A stretch of DNA of 64,000 nucleotides from Taenia hydatigena (taxonomy: Eukaryota > Platyhelminthes > Cestoda > Cyclophyllidea > Taeniidae), in NCBI GenBank assembly GCA_036345935.2, contig JADWOT020000766.1, positions 23,001 through 87,000 on the forward strand. The letters are read 5' to 3'. The notes beneath the pieces are model-generated. The model did no database searches. It saw only the letters and a program-made list of their open reading frames with translations, and was not told the DNA's origin. How positions within the stretch are numbered: the stretch's first letter is position 1; each line of letters opens with the position of its first letter. This document shows, piece after piece, positions 36,501 through 48,239 of the stretch. The translations under genes and the position numbers were made by a program.

Positions 36501-36654
36501 CTGGGGTGGCCTTCTTTATCGTTTTCTATATTTCTACCAGCTATTCCTAAACTGATTTAAATACTTACTCATCTGGACGTGTGACTAGGTGAACTTTGAG
36601 GAAATCATCCTAATGACGCGTAAAGCGGCTAGCCATAGCTCTCTTTCCATGTGA

Positions 36655-37900
36655 TTATGCTGGATATCGAGTGTGAAAATATTGAAATGACACATGCAAG
36701 TGAATGCCAGGAACAGAAAAAGGTAGCACAGTCGGAGAAAGGGGTGTTGGCACCAACATCCACCCCCAATTAAAATGATATTTATCTGTTTTCACCCTTT
36801 CAACGTCTCTGAAATGAAGGATTGAAAGGCTTGGAGTGATGAGGAGATGGAGAGGATTGTGACGGAAGTAAGGGATACAAATAAGGCTAGGGGCAAGAAT
36901 TAAACGAGGCAGGAGAGAGGCACCGACGAATAAATGAATGGCAAGAAGGGCAGAGCGGCAAAGCATGATGAATAAATGTGGGCGTGCAACACGTAGAACA
37001 GCATGTCTGACAGTTTGTCGTATGGTAGACCAATTTAAACCCGACATGTGCGAATCGATTGCAACACGTGTCGCGTGGTGTGGCCTAGTGCCGTCTTGCT
37101 CGAACTTCAGACAGTACTACTTGTAGGTGGTTTTGAGGGAAAAGGCGTCACTCACTTTTGGTCTTTTGTGACTTGATTAAGTTATATGCATCCTATTGCA
37201 TGCAAAGGAGAAGGAAGAGATTGAGAAAATCACCGATATTTATGCGCTTTGACTTAAATGCGCTGCCTCGTTGTGACTGCTTGTCCTCGGCTTTTTTTTG
37301 AAAAGACGCCTATTATGCAATGGGAACTCACCCCTTGCGATTACTTTGGCGTGAGCGAAGGTAAGTTTCTGCCGATTACTCCAATTTCATGCAAAGACGA
37401 GTTATTGTCTTGCACCAGGGAGTGCGATGGCGGTGAGCAAACCTCACCAACCTGGGCGAAGCAACATGATATTTCGGCCGCAAGCACCAAAAGGATGATT
37501 GGTTGCGAGGATAGAGCGAGAGGTTTACGGAGGTTGGGAAAGGTCAACATGGGGATGTTTCTGCACGGTGCTGGGGCACTGAATTTCTTATTTCCTTTCT
37601 TCTTCCTTCTGCATGTTCGTAAATTTCTCTATTGACCCACTTTCCTAGCCATGTGTTCGAGTGGAGCATAAAAAAATAATTTTGTGAAATGAATATAAGT
37701 TTCTATTGAACGCCACACTCGAAGACGCTACTCATAGTTTTACCTTGATGAGTGAAACACACTAGGATACCAGTTGTGACGAAAATAAGGATAGGGAGAA
37801 GGAAGGGAAGATAAAGCAGGAGAGAAAAAGAAGCTAATGACACAACTTATTCATAATTTTTATGCTTTTTTATCTCTTCTGGTCTTTTGACGCTAAAACG
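36655..37900. repeat. Fragments related to the 55.0-55.25 kb repeat
   Basis: Two stretches, about 36,658-36,760 and 37,690-37,800, resemble 55,000-55,240. Shared traits are 'ctggatatc', 'tgaaYgScacRctMgaagaSgc' and a purine-rich 'gggaagagaaagc' tail. They look like outer parts of the same repeat family as the flanking element. Open frames here (for example 36,655-37,047 minus) are purine/pyrimidine-biased and not convincing genes. Confidence 0.4.
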
Positions 37901-40630
37901 GTGAAGTGTGCGGTTAAGGGTGTCAGAGAGATTGAGATGGAAGCAGTGGCGATGGAGGCTGAGAAGCAGACCAAAGGTGAGTAGCTGACAAAGGAGTACT
38001 GAAACACTAACGAAGAATTGGGTGGTGGAAACGACGATAACTTGGGAAGCAAGATGAATGTTAGGAGGCGAGGGAATGCGATATGATTTATTGTTTTTTC
38101 CGCTCGATGGGTGGTTCGTGGTGTCTTGTTGTCCCTTGGAAGCAAATTTCACTTGTCTTTGTGCTTCTTCGCTTCAGCTGACTGCGTGTGCAACGGAGGC
38201 GGAAGACAATGCAAAGGACTATTGATACTTGTGTGCTTTAAAGTGCTCCGCATTACCTAGATTGCCAAACCTTGATTTCTTTTCCACCATGGCGATCAGA
38301 TAAGAGTGCGATGGAGAAGCAACTTGAAAAGTAACATTCTCATGATGGATACACTACTTATCAGGTTGAATTTCCTTATTTTTGGCAGCACAAGAGTCGG
38401 ATGTTGGAGTGCTAAGGACTCTCAGCAACAAATAATTGTGATGACGAAACATCCTGAACACTTGCATTAATTAGGAGAATTGTAAAGGCTCGCCAAATAA
38501 GTGTCACCCATGTGGAATAACTAAAAAATATGCTTTCAAACCCGTCAGCATTACCTTTTCTGCTATTGCATGGAACATAAAGTTGAGCGATGCATTTCCG
38601 ATTGCTAGCTAAATGAGTGACTGACCTGTGATGACAAGCAGTTTTGCATTGCAGAGTTTGATGGTCAGGCTCAAAAATCATTCGGCCATTACCTCGATAG
38701 TCTACACTTCATACACTTATAGGCGTTCCCTATAAGTCCCTCTAGAAGGCCAAGCATTTGTTGCTGCAGTACATCTAGTCGGTACTATTTGAAAAAATTA
38801 TGAAATCTAGAGATCTAGACACCGCGTTAGTTACTTCATCCTTAATCCTACATATCCTTATAAGCGATGTTCCTCATCACCTCATGTCGTGTAATGATAG
38901 CTTGGGTTGAAGCGGTATAGAGATCTGAGAACTGGTAGTTCGATGGAAATTATGGTAGTGGATTTTGAGTTGCTTGCTTCTAGAGTACAAGCAATTCAGT
39001 AATGGCTTGTCTTCTTCAAGTGCATTAGTGAACCTATGCAGATAATGTTTGCAGACTGTAGAGAATCACTGAGAATGACACCATTCTAAGGCTCTAATTT
39101 GGACGTGGGATGTACAAACTGTTGCCTACTGGGACCGAAGAACACGATTATCAGAATTTTGGACATTTGTAAAATCTTCATGCATCATAGACTTGCATTT
39201 TGCCTTAAGTAGCAAAATTCTACATAAAAAGATCTTTGTTTCTATTTGCATTGAAAAAGATTATCCCCTGTCCTACTTCAATTATGCTTTAATAAAAAGC
39301 CATTTATCAAATTGGACCACTTTTGCTAATCGGCTACTTATTGTGCTTACACTGACCTCTACGTAAAGCAAAGCAGAATATCCTTTCACTTTGCATCTTT
39401 GTGGCACAAATATTTTGAACCGGATTTACACATTTGGACGAGATCCCAAGTCAAAAGGCAATGATTGGTCAACCTCCGCCAGACCGTTAATTGCACAGCC
39501 ATGCCGACTTCTACTGCGTCCAATCAGCGCGACGCAACGAGCGCGTACTTGGCTCATTTAAGCCAATCGCCTTCGAAGATGTAGTGGGCAATAACGTTGC
39601 ATTGTGTTTTAGCGTATCTTTAGCTTTTGCAAAACCCATGCCTAACAATTATCGCAAGCATGCGCATTCGCATAGACTATGCTGGTATAAGGTTAAAGTA
39701 GAAGAGGGATTCTCACCAGATGCTCGACATTTAAGTCTTTAGCACTATAAGATGACTCGACTGATTGTGCTAAGTGATTTTACTGAATAAAAGTGTAGAG
39801 CCTTCTACTTCCTATTAACAGTGTCACAAGTTATCAAATTATGCAACTTTAGAATCGTAAAGTTGGAAATTTGGCGTAAATAGAACCTGCACTGCCTACG
39901 AGATGTGCCAACAGTTGTCTTAACTTGGCGATATGCGCACGTGTCTCCTGGATGCTTTTGAGGTCACCGGCCAGGCAGGAAACAAATGGTAGGTTTCTGA
40001 GGGGGCGGCATGATATACAAATGCAAGGAGTGCGCGAAGAAGACACGGCCATTCTGTAGTTCTCCAGTGGGGCTTTCGCGAGGACCACCTGAGAAGGAAT
40101 CTGCAATAAGCTTAATCCTGATCAAAAGGGGAGAGGATAGGAAAACAGGCACGTGAGCGGAAACGCCCTTGTCCAAGATGCTTGAAGATCAGCAACCAAG
40201 TGCAACTTTCGGAAAGTTGGAAAGAAGTGTGTTTTGCGTTCGCAGGCATCCGAAGCACCGATCTTTAGGTGAGGCCTGCAGGCCGTGATCATGTCAACAT
40301 TTAGACTCATCGATTTCCGCTTTACTGCAGGGGTTCTGGAGGCGTCTTTAACCGTAAGACACTTCACAGATGTTAATTAAGCTATTGGTTGAACATATCT
40401 GTTAGCTGATGCTTCATTTAGAGGGATTGAGACATCCGCCATCGTGCATGACAGAAGAATTAAATCTTTGCTTATCTCATCACAGACATTAAGGCATGAA
40501 TGAGCACTTGACACAAATAAATGTGGTGATAACGTCTACTTACATGCAGATGCACATGTTCTTATTTCACTCGTTTCGCTTGCACAGATGCACCAATGCG
40601 GAATGCCCATTTGTACCCAGAGGAGGCTGC
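37900..40630. other. No recognisable gene
   Basis: Several short overlapping frames occur on the minus strand at 37,847-40,367, but none shows a domain or splice-linked neighbour. This is the spacer between the two inverted element copies. Confidence 0.45.
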
Positions 40631-40640
40631 TTAACAAGCA

Positions 40641-41203
40641 GCCGTATCAGCTTTGTTACCAATCGTGCAACAGCAAGTGGAACTAGCAACACTTTCTACC
40701 TCACAAACGGTGAAAGAGACGGTCTCTGCTCTGGCTAAATCTCTAGTACTTTCAAAATCCGCTTCCCTCTTATGCGTTCGCTACAGAAGAACCACGAAAG
40801 CAAACAAACCCAACTAAATCCTTCGCCACTAAAACGGCTGAAAATTGATGAGGCTGCTTCAAGTGAATAGGATACCTTAGGGGCAACGCCTGTACATTTC
40901 ACACGCATTCTAAAATCGACCAACTCTCCGAAGCCTGTACTACAACAAACATCCTGCATTGACTTGTCTTTGTCTTCAAAGCAAGGTGAAAGCTCAGGCC
41001 AACCTCAAGCTACCACTACGATGCCGAACTTCCCAACGTCAAACCCACTCCTATTTGATACCTTTATCAGAGCTAAGTCAGCAGCTGATACAACCACAGG
41101 TAAAGCAACCGCTCCCACCGCCAAGCACGTGCCAGCAATTTCCGGCAAACTTCTAAATAAAAAAAATCATGGGGGAAGTAGCGGACTTATTATTACACTA
41201 TAA
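40641..41203 (+). pseudogene. Ser/Thr/Pro-rich coding relic, possible N-terminal part of the NK-homeobox gene
   Basis: From ~40,641 one frame reads L-P-I-V-Q-Q-Q-V-E-L-A-T-L-S, then K-E-T-V-S-A-L-A-K-S-L. A frame change near 40,780 continues as L-N-P-S-P-L-K-R-L-K-I-D-E-A-A-S-S-E, an in-frame TAG, then T-P-V-H-F-T-R-I-L and the segment shared with window bases 1-165. In the first copy that shared segment lies just upstream of the NK-type homeobox. NK proteins carry an N-terminal 'TN' motif of the form TPFxVxDIL. T-P-V-H-F-T-R-I-L has the same T-P ... I-L spacing, but this is weak evidence. No homeobox follows here. The stop and frame change mark it as a relic unless introns explain them. Confidence 0.4.
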
Positions 41204-42775
41204 ACTCTCAACTCGGTGGTTGATGGTGGAGGATCAGGAGGGCACGGCTCTCTCAGCACACAGACAGATGACATCGTTGGCTGAGTCTCTCTCACCGAAC
41301 AGGTGCGCTCTTGCACACACATTTCGCATTAGCCTTTGTATCCTTCGCCACCGTTTTCGACGCTTATTTTATTGATGGCGGACGTTCATTTAATTGGTGC
41401 GTAAGTCCATCTTCGTATGCGGCAGTTGGTGTACTTTGCACGAACGCATTATGCTGTGATAAACGGCGATTGCCTAGGGAAGAACTCTGCTTTCCGAACG
41501 AGGTAGTTCTATGGTGCAACAGCCTTCATCAACCGAAACGCGTCTTGCTTTATGGAAGATGGACCTTGTGGTGTGCTCCAGGCGGCGCAATCGGTCTACT
41601 AGTCTGTGCTGAATCTCCCCCATGGAAAGGATTGGTCATGCCATGTTTACATTTGTTATGCAAAAGGAGTCTGTTTTAAGCTAGCGTGGCCAAGATCACC
41701 GTACTCGTTCATAGACCGCAAATAAGGGAATTCCTATTTAATCAGTCGAATCAAAATAAGAAAACAAAGGACGGGAATGCAAATATAAGCATCTGAGCGT
41801 TGAAGTAATTGTTTTACCTAAAGTGGCTCAGTGCAAAGACAATTCTTTACAATGCAGATCAATCCTGGAGGATGCAGATCCATCGTGTTGCTACATGGGC
41901 GAATCCTATCGCATCTGCTGGAAAAAGTAACCTATCTGGTTGAAGAGGTTACTAAAAATAAGGTTATAAAGTCATCTAAGTCACTATAAATCCCTCCTTT
42001 CCATCCGAGGAGAAAAACCACCGAATTTAATTGCATTTTAAAAACCAAGAAAAATTTGAACGCAGTGTTAAAAAACGAAGCCTAATTTCCATAAGAAAGT
42101 CTTCCGTAACATGCTCATCGCCAACCCTTGAGAATAGTTAGTGAGAAACTGAAATTTCAGCATTCATCTAAGCCAAGAATACACGGCCAAAAGTCTACGC
42201 AATCGCTATAGCTGCCACTGCCTCAAGGGCGCTCCAGCATGGGAAAATGAAATACTTCAGGCCATATATTTACGTCTGCTTCAAATTACAAGCGATTAAT
42301 TCTTGAAACACTAGGTTGAATTCACTGATGTCACTTCACTTCATCCAGATGCAAGGGTGCATTCTTGCCTTTTCCGCGCAAGTGCTCGATTCATCGCATG
42401 GTCTTTTACGACCTACAAGAAATGGGGGTTGGGATGGTCAAAATGCTTTTATCCTCATAGCATGGGAATCGATTAGGACTACTTATCTGTTTGTAAAACA
42501 GGATGTGAGCTTTTCTCATAGTACGTGGCCTTGCTTCACTTTCGTCGTCTATTTGCGTTGAAAAAGCAAATGGGTCAAAGGTCGAATTCTAGTCTGATAA
42601 AGGCTACACAGAAATAAACAAGTTCTTAACAAGAAGACACTGACGCAACAACGCTAGGCGATGCGAATTAGACAAGTCATTAGCGTATGAATTTAGAAGG
42701 AGAACGAATAAGAGGTAAGACAGACTGGTTTTCGGCCCCGTCTCATTCAGCTAAATACTCATGTTACCCAACTCC
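41204..42775. other. No recognisable gene
   Basis: A plus-strand open stretch of 122 codons (41,311-41,679) and another of 81 (42,316-42,561) are present. Both lack recognisable motifs or clear splice partners, and neither is supported by a second copy. Confidence 0.4.
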
Positions 42776-42779
42776 TGCC

Positions 42780-44490
42780 GAATAAACGCATAGACCACCA
42801 TTGCCTTTCATAATGCAGAACAACAATTATTCCAAGCACAGAAGTAGGAGTACGCATCAGAAATGCCCCATCTTTAGCTCAGTAGCAATATTTAGAGGCG
42901 GGTGGTTAAGTTCTCATCCATCGAGCATGACAACCCATACAGGCGTCTTGTGTGTTAAAATTTAAGTCAGCCCCAACATTCTAATTTGGCCTGCCTAATC
43001 AACTCGATACAACCTAGGAGGGCAAAGACTCACTTGTCTGCGCTTCCTTTCCCATGTCTTACTCCAACGCATCTTCGGAGATTGTCCTCTTTGTCGCCTT
43101 CTGCACTCTATACACTCACACGTACTGCGTCTTGTAGGAGACAAATTTTCTCAACATGGTGCATGAGTTTTGCTAGTTTCATGTGCCGTGTCCACTTCTA
43201 TCTAAAATAAATGAGGGTGTAGAGTTACAGGAAGGAAAAGCGATTCGATGAAGTAAAGTCAATTGGTGGATGGCTGATAGAATGCTAGCAAAGTGTAGAG
43301 GTGAGATAGAATGGCCAAAGAACTAGTCACCTAACAAACGATCGAAGGAGATTTTATTGCGCATAGGAGGAAAATGTTGATTTGATCAGCTAGAAAAACA
43401 AGTTAGAAGGCGAGGATGAGATGAATGTTCCTTTACATCCACACACACACAAGCAAACACATACGTTTTCAGATGTTTCTGTAAGATTTCAATTCAGCCA
43501 ACTACCAAAATGACGGAAATAAAGGTAAACAATGCAACAGGCAGAGGCGAGGATACATGGTGGAAATAGAAAGTCAGGCAAAGAAATTCTTAACGGAAAG
43601 AATAAAAGGTGTGGGCAGTGAGGTGAACAGGTAGGAATTCAAGCAGTCCACAGATTACGAAGTAAGAAGTAGGAGCAACACACCCACCCTTGCTTCTCAA
43701 AGGCTAAGTGGAGGAGTAGAAGTAGAAGATGGAATTGAGGCGAAGTAGCGTAGTCAAAACCAAAGCGACAGAAAGATATAAATAGAGATTTGATGGTAAT
43801 CATTGCTAAACTTTGTTAAAACACGATTTGGTCTCAGGCAGAGCGTGATTGTTTCAGGTCTAGTCTAATTCGTACCATTCTGATCTAGCCATGAATCCGT
43901 GCATTATTTGCTCATATCGCAATCAAGATTAAAACTAGTGGAGAGATGATAGGGAACCTACAAAGAGGGCACCGGCAGACGCTGAGATAGGAGAAAAAGT
44001 CGAGAGAAGCTCGAAGGAGGCAAAAAAGCATGACATTCTCCTAGAACCAAAGTGGGAAAATAAAGGTAAGAAGCTAAATTGTAGGAATTGTTACTCCTCT
44101 TCTCCGAATGTATTTTATGCGAGGACCGCAAATAGCATGACACTGGGTGGAACGCAATGCATGTGAGTGTATAGAGCGCAGTAGATGACAAAGGAGACAA
44201 TCTCCGAAGACGCGTTGGAGTAGCACATGAGAAAGGAAGCGCAGATAAGAGAGCTCTCCCCACTTTATTTCCAAGACGTCATCAGGTCTGCTTCTAGTCT
44301 GTTTGCCTTGATCCCTAATGTCTGCACGATAGAAAGAGAACACCTCAAATTAGTCAAGACTAGACTTGTTTACTGAGCTACAGTTCTTCCGCTGCAGAAC
44401 ATGAATATTGGGCAATTTGTTGTACACCAGCAGGTCTGCTAATGCCGCTGCTTATTTTAGAATTTGAGCGGTGAGAAGTGACAAATCTTT
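42780..44490 (-). mobile_element. Long-TIR non-autonomous element, copy 2 (inverted)
   Basis: Reverse complement of copy 1: 42,780-42,870 matches 36,340-36,240, 43,000-43,200 matches 36,070-35,880, and 44,160-44,490 matches 34,900-34,440. Within this copy, 42,990-43,200 and 44,160-44,350 are themselves inverted repeats, as expected for terminal arms. Divergence from copy 1 is substantial. The two copies flank a 6.4 kb spacer and could pair as a large imperfect hairpin. A short (CA)n tract lies at ~43,440. Confidence 0.7.
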
Positions 44491-45394
44491 TACTATGTCA
44501 AGTAATTTTTATGTTATTTATTTGACTTCAAGAATTTCATGCTTAACGACATAATGTGCTGCAGAACCATTGATGATCCAAAGATAGGCAAAATTCTAAA
44601 AGAGGATTTGCATCACAAATGAGCGCGAACTTCATTTTGAATGAAAGCTAGGAGGGAAGTTTACCTAGTTTTACGTGGCGTGCCTTTTAAAGTCTATCAT
44701 CTGAACTGAGCGGCATTGTTGACCGCTGACTATCGCAGCAGCCCTGCGTAGATTAGAAGGATTTATATGCAAAGGAATTAGTCTTTGCCTTGTGCTGGTC
44801 CAAAGGTTAAGAAGTTGTATGGTGTAATTTGCATCCAGCTAGATGCCCAATCAATTTTGCATTGGAATTTCTACTTACTAGGTCAAACAAATGCCTAAGC
44901 GCTTCCTTAAAAGCATTAAGGAATAATTGAATAGAAAAGCAAGAGTCGGTATATTTGAAAGTTTTAAATTGCAGGAACATTGGACGACGGAATAGGCGCA
45001 GGTGTCACTAATGTTTATGCGAAGGCATATGCCCAGACGATTACCCAAGGAAGGTGGCAGAAGATAGCACGTTAAACAGAATCGAAGCGTAGCCAAGCAG
45101 AGCTTACACCGAGGGTGATTCCTAAAACACCTGACGTTTGTAAGAAGTTCGACTGGCAGGTCCCTGCGATTCATGTGCTTCTTGCAATATCAACAAACTA
45201 AAGCAAGTTGCGCATAGGCGAATCCGTTGTCCTAGGACCATTAAAATTGAGCGAGCTTAACTGGTTTAAACCTTAGTGATAACCGCTCTTCTAAAAATGC
45301 TTAAAGGCAATAAATGAACTCATTTGGGACTTACGAAGCTCATCTGCTTGGAGGGATTTTTATCCCATTTGACTGTACGGCTTGCTCCAAATAT

Positions 45395-45570
45395 CTATAA
45401 GGCAGGGTCATGACAGGCAAAATTAGTCATCAAGAAGTGAGTCTTACAAATGGAGGGAAACGTACAAGAACGGCCTAAGTGGATGTGGTCTCTCAGTGTC
45501 TCCCATGTTGGACAGTCCCCACAATATTCCATGCAGTAGTAGCGTGCATCAGATGACTCCTTATTTTGAC
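45395..45570 (-). CDS. Terminal exon-like stretch with a C2H2/C2HC-like finger
   Basis: On the minus strand, a 'gctgcag' acceptor at ~45,571 opens 58 codons to a TAG at 45,395. The translation contains Y-Y-C-M-E-Y-C-G, then T-L-R-D-H-I-H-L-G-R-S-C. The C-x3-C, L-x2-H order resembles a C2H2 finger, with the C-to-H distance one shorter than usual, and the fourth ligand could be H31 or C36. More cysteines follow. Upstream exons were not found. It could be a real last exon or a relic. Confidence 0.3.
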
Positions 45571-45574
45571 CTGC

Positions 45575-47680
45575 AGCATATCACAACAAGGTATGAATTC
45601 TAAGAAGCTCGTATGCCCACTAAAGCATGCTTATGCAATAATATATTTTTAGCCAACTGGACTAAATTATCTACAAACTCACCAGTGTGCTGCATGAGTG
45701 ATTCAAAGCCCTCGAATTGCTGGGGATGCACAAAGCACACGCTGTGCTGCGAAGCTTGGAAAGTGTTTAAATGAAATCGCGCATCCTTGTCAGCGAACGT
45801 GTTACTGTAGTGCGCGTGTAATGAGGATAATGTTTAGATTTACCTCCCCATTTGATATATGAGCACCTTCCAGTCGACACCTCCATCCTTAAGCAATCCA
45901 GACAGCATGCTGGCAAATATTCTAAAGTATGTTTAAATTGATGGAGGTAGTGTTGAGTGAATCATCGAAAGGCGCACTGGTAATGCAGCAAGTTGATGGA
46001 TGCAAACCACTCATTCTCCTGATTTGCCTGCTCAATTACACAAGTTATCGAGTTGTCCCGGAATTCCAAGTAATGCTTGTGCATCAATACACGCCTTGAA
46101 AAGGGGAGTGGGACTTACCATGGTGCACACCTGCCATGTGTGCTCCGTATGGGATGGGGTTAGCTTGTATCCTAAGGCATTTTGCACACAAGGTTTCCTT
46201 TGAGGCTGAGCTGGGTAATATATTGGAAGTGCTGCAACACGTGCGCTGTAGTTAGTGCTAAACGAACGAACACTGCTAAACATGTGTTCGGGCTTAAATA
46301 GGTTTAGAGCTGATGTGATCCCCGTTCGACAACTTGGCTAGCCATGCTTAGTAAATACAACCCAAATAAACTATTCGCATGTGGTTTGTCCCCAGCACGA
46401 ATCCTATAATTTCACACATTCTTGAAAAACCTTATTTCGCAACCCATGCGTAGCGGAGTAGAATAAAAATTGACGCCTCAGTACAAATGGAAACTATTGG
46501 CTATTATGAGAATGGCCAGTGTGCGTCGAATTTTTCGATCCGCACACTAACACTCTAATTGTTGACTAATTTAAAGGCAATATTCCGGGAATTTTGCCCC
46601 AATGAAAATAACTACTTAAGTGCAATTAAAACCATGTAACTAGGACCTCTCATGGAAGTGTTTGGCGTAATCAAGTACAATTGATGGTTCCTATTTTGCT
46701 TTTCATGCGACACTTCTTTTTAAGGCTAGAACCGTCTACCTGCCATCAATCCAATGGGGTGACATAGTAGAGATTTTGCAAAATCGTTCTTTTTACCTTG
46801 GTAGCGTTACTACACAATAAAGCATATAATTGACTGGTAATACTGCTTCTCATAGAATCTCTCCCCACAATCTCAATGCGAGTTTTGTTTTCGTGCAGTT
46901 TCTACACATGTATATATTTATATGTGCTTGTTATAAGTCACATCCTACGATTCTAATTGCTAGGGATTAATATGGGTTACAGCACCCCATCCAGATTCAC
47001 TCCGTATCATATTTTGCCTGTCTTTTCAATGTGCTTACAGGGTGACCTGTTAATGTGCCAGGAATTTGGCTTCACGGTGAAATGAGTGGCGTATCTTGAT
47101 TAGCCCCGTATCCGCTTAAAGGTTTGAAGACGTGTCCCAGCCCTTTATTTCTCTCACAATTATTACACCCTTATAAGTAAAAACTAGGCTTGCATTGCAG
47201 TGGAATCATGCATGAATGCACCATTTATCATTTCATCAACATCAAGTGCTCATTCAATCATTCAGTCTGCCAAACCCATTAAGCAAGATTTCTCCAGAGC
47301 TTTTACAGCTTCAACTCCACTTCAAGCACAAATTCGAGCGATTGCAGTAAGTCAGTGTCAAGTGCATTGCACGAATGCCCACAGATAACTCTACTGCATG
47401 CGCAGTGGCATACGGTAGTGGCTTGAGCTTTTGCAGTTACGCTGCAGGGAGTGATAAATGTTCGAATGTGCTTGTAAAGTGGTGTCTACACACCAGTCAG
47501 GGGAAGGCCTACTTGGCATTAGCTACACTGTCTAATCTGTCACGGAATTGGCCTGCTTTGTTCCTCAACGCTTTTGCCTCCACACACTACCTATCTTCAT
47601 CCCACTCTCCATTGTGCACCGCTTCACCGTTGTGTGCTCCATCCATTTCTCCTCACTGCATCCACTGAAACCACTTATCA
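45575..47680. other. No recognisable gene
   Basis: Only short frames on both strands, with no repeat partner seen except the neighbouring repeat at 47.69 kb. Confidence 0.45.
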
Positions 47681-47689
47681 CTCAGTAGT

Positions 47690-47875
47690 CGTCTCCATTC
47701 AGATTAAGATCCGTAGAGCTGGCGCTCAGTCATGTCGCCTTCAGGAAAGTTAAGGTTTCAAATCAGTATGATTGGCAAATGAGTTTAGCGAATATTTGAT
47801 GTGTTCCGGTGGTGCTAAGTTAGTGCCAATGCACCACTTTGTGGTGGTCATTGCAACTAGTTTCAGGCTTGTTAA
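47690..47875 (+). repeat. Dispersed direct repeat, partner at 49.60-49.78 kb
   Basis: Shares with ~49,600-49,785 the order 'ttggcaaatgag' ... 'ttgatgtgtt' ... 'gtggtSgtcattgcaacYagtttcMgg'. Divergence is high and the boundaries are approximate. Confidence 0.5.
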
Positions 47876-48099
47876 GGGCTGCGTGAATTGTAGCCGAATC
47901 GCGTTGGATCGCAGTTCGCACCATGATCATGCACAATTCGAAATGGATTCCTAGTTGCAATGCCAGTCGTGCTGTTTACTAAGTCGTACGTCCCACCTCC
48001 TACGGCGTATCTAGCGACATAATTTGTTTTTACTGCAAAGAAATGAGTAGAGTGCGTGAATGACTCGAACTAGTTGCCATGAAGGAGCTCTCCGACTGT

Positions 48100-48180
48100 C
48101 GCTTGAAGTAGATGAATGGGAATGAGTAGGTGGGTGGGTGAGTGGACTGATGGGTGAAAGGAGAGTAAGTTGACTGGGAT
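48100..48180. repeat. TGGG/GAGT-rich simple sequence
   Basis: A degenerate run of 'gagtaggtgggtgggtgagtgg' type sequence produces spurious Pro/Ser/Thr/His-rich frames on the minus strand. Confidence 0.6.
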
Positions 48181-48239
48181 CTACTCTTCGCAATCCTGAC
48201 GTCACTTGCTATTGCTTTCAACTATGCTTGGAGTGGGCA

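Noticed and set aside
36655..37047. 130-residue minus-strand gene
   Set aside because: It overlaps repeat-family sequence and has biased composition.
37258..37635. 125-residue plus-strand gene
   Set aside because: It starts at an ATG but has no recognisable motif; the hydrophobic C-terminus comes from T-rich sequence.
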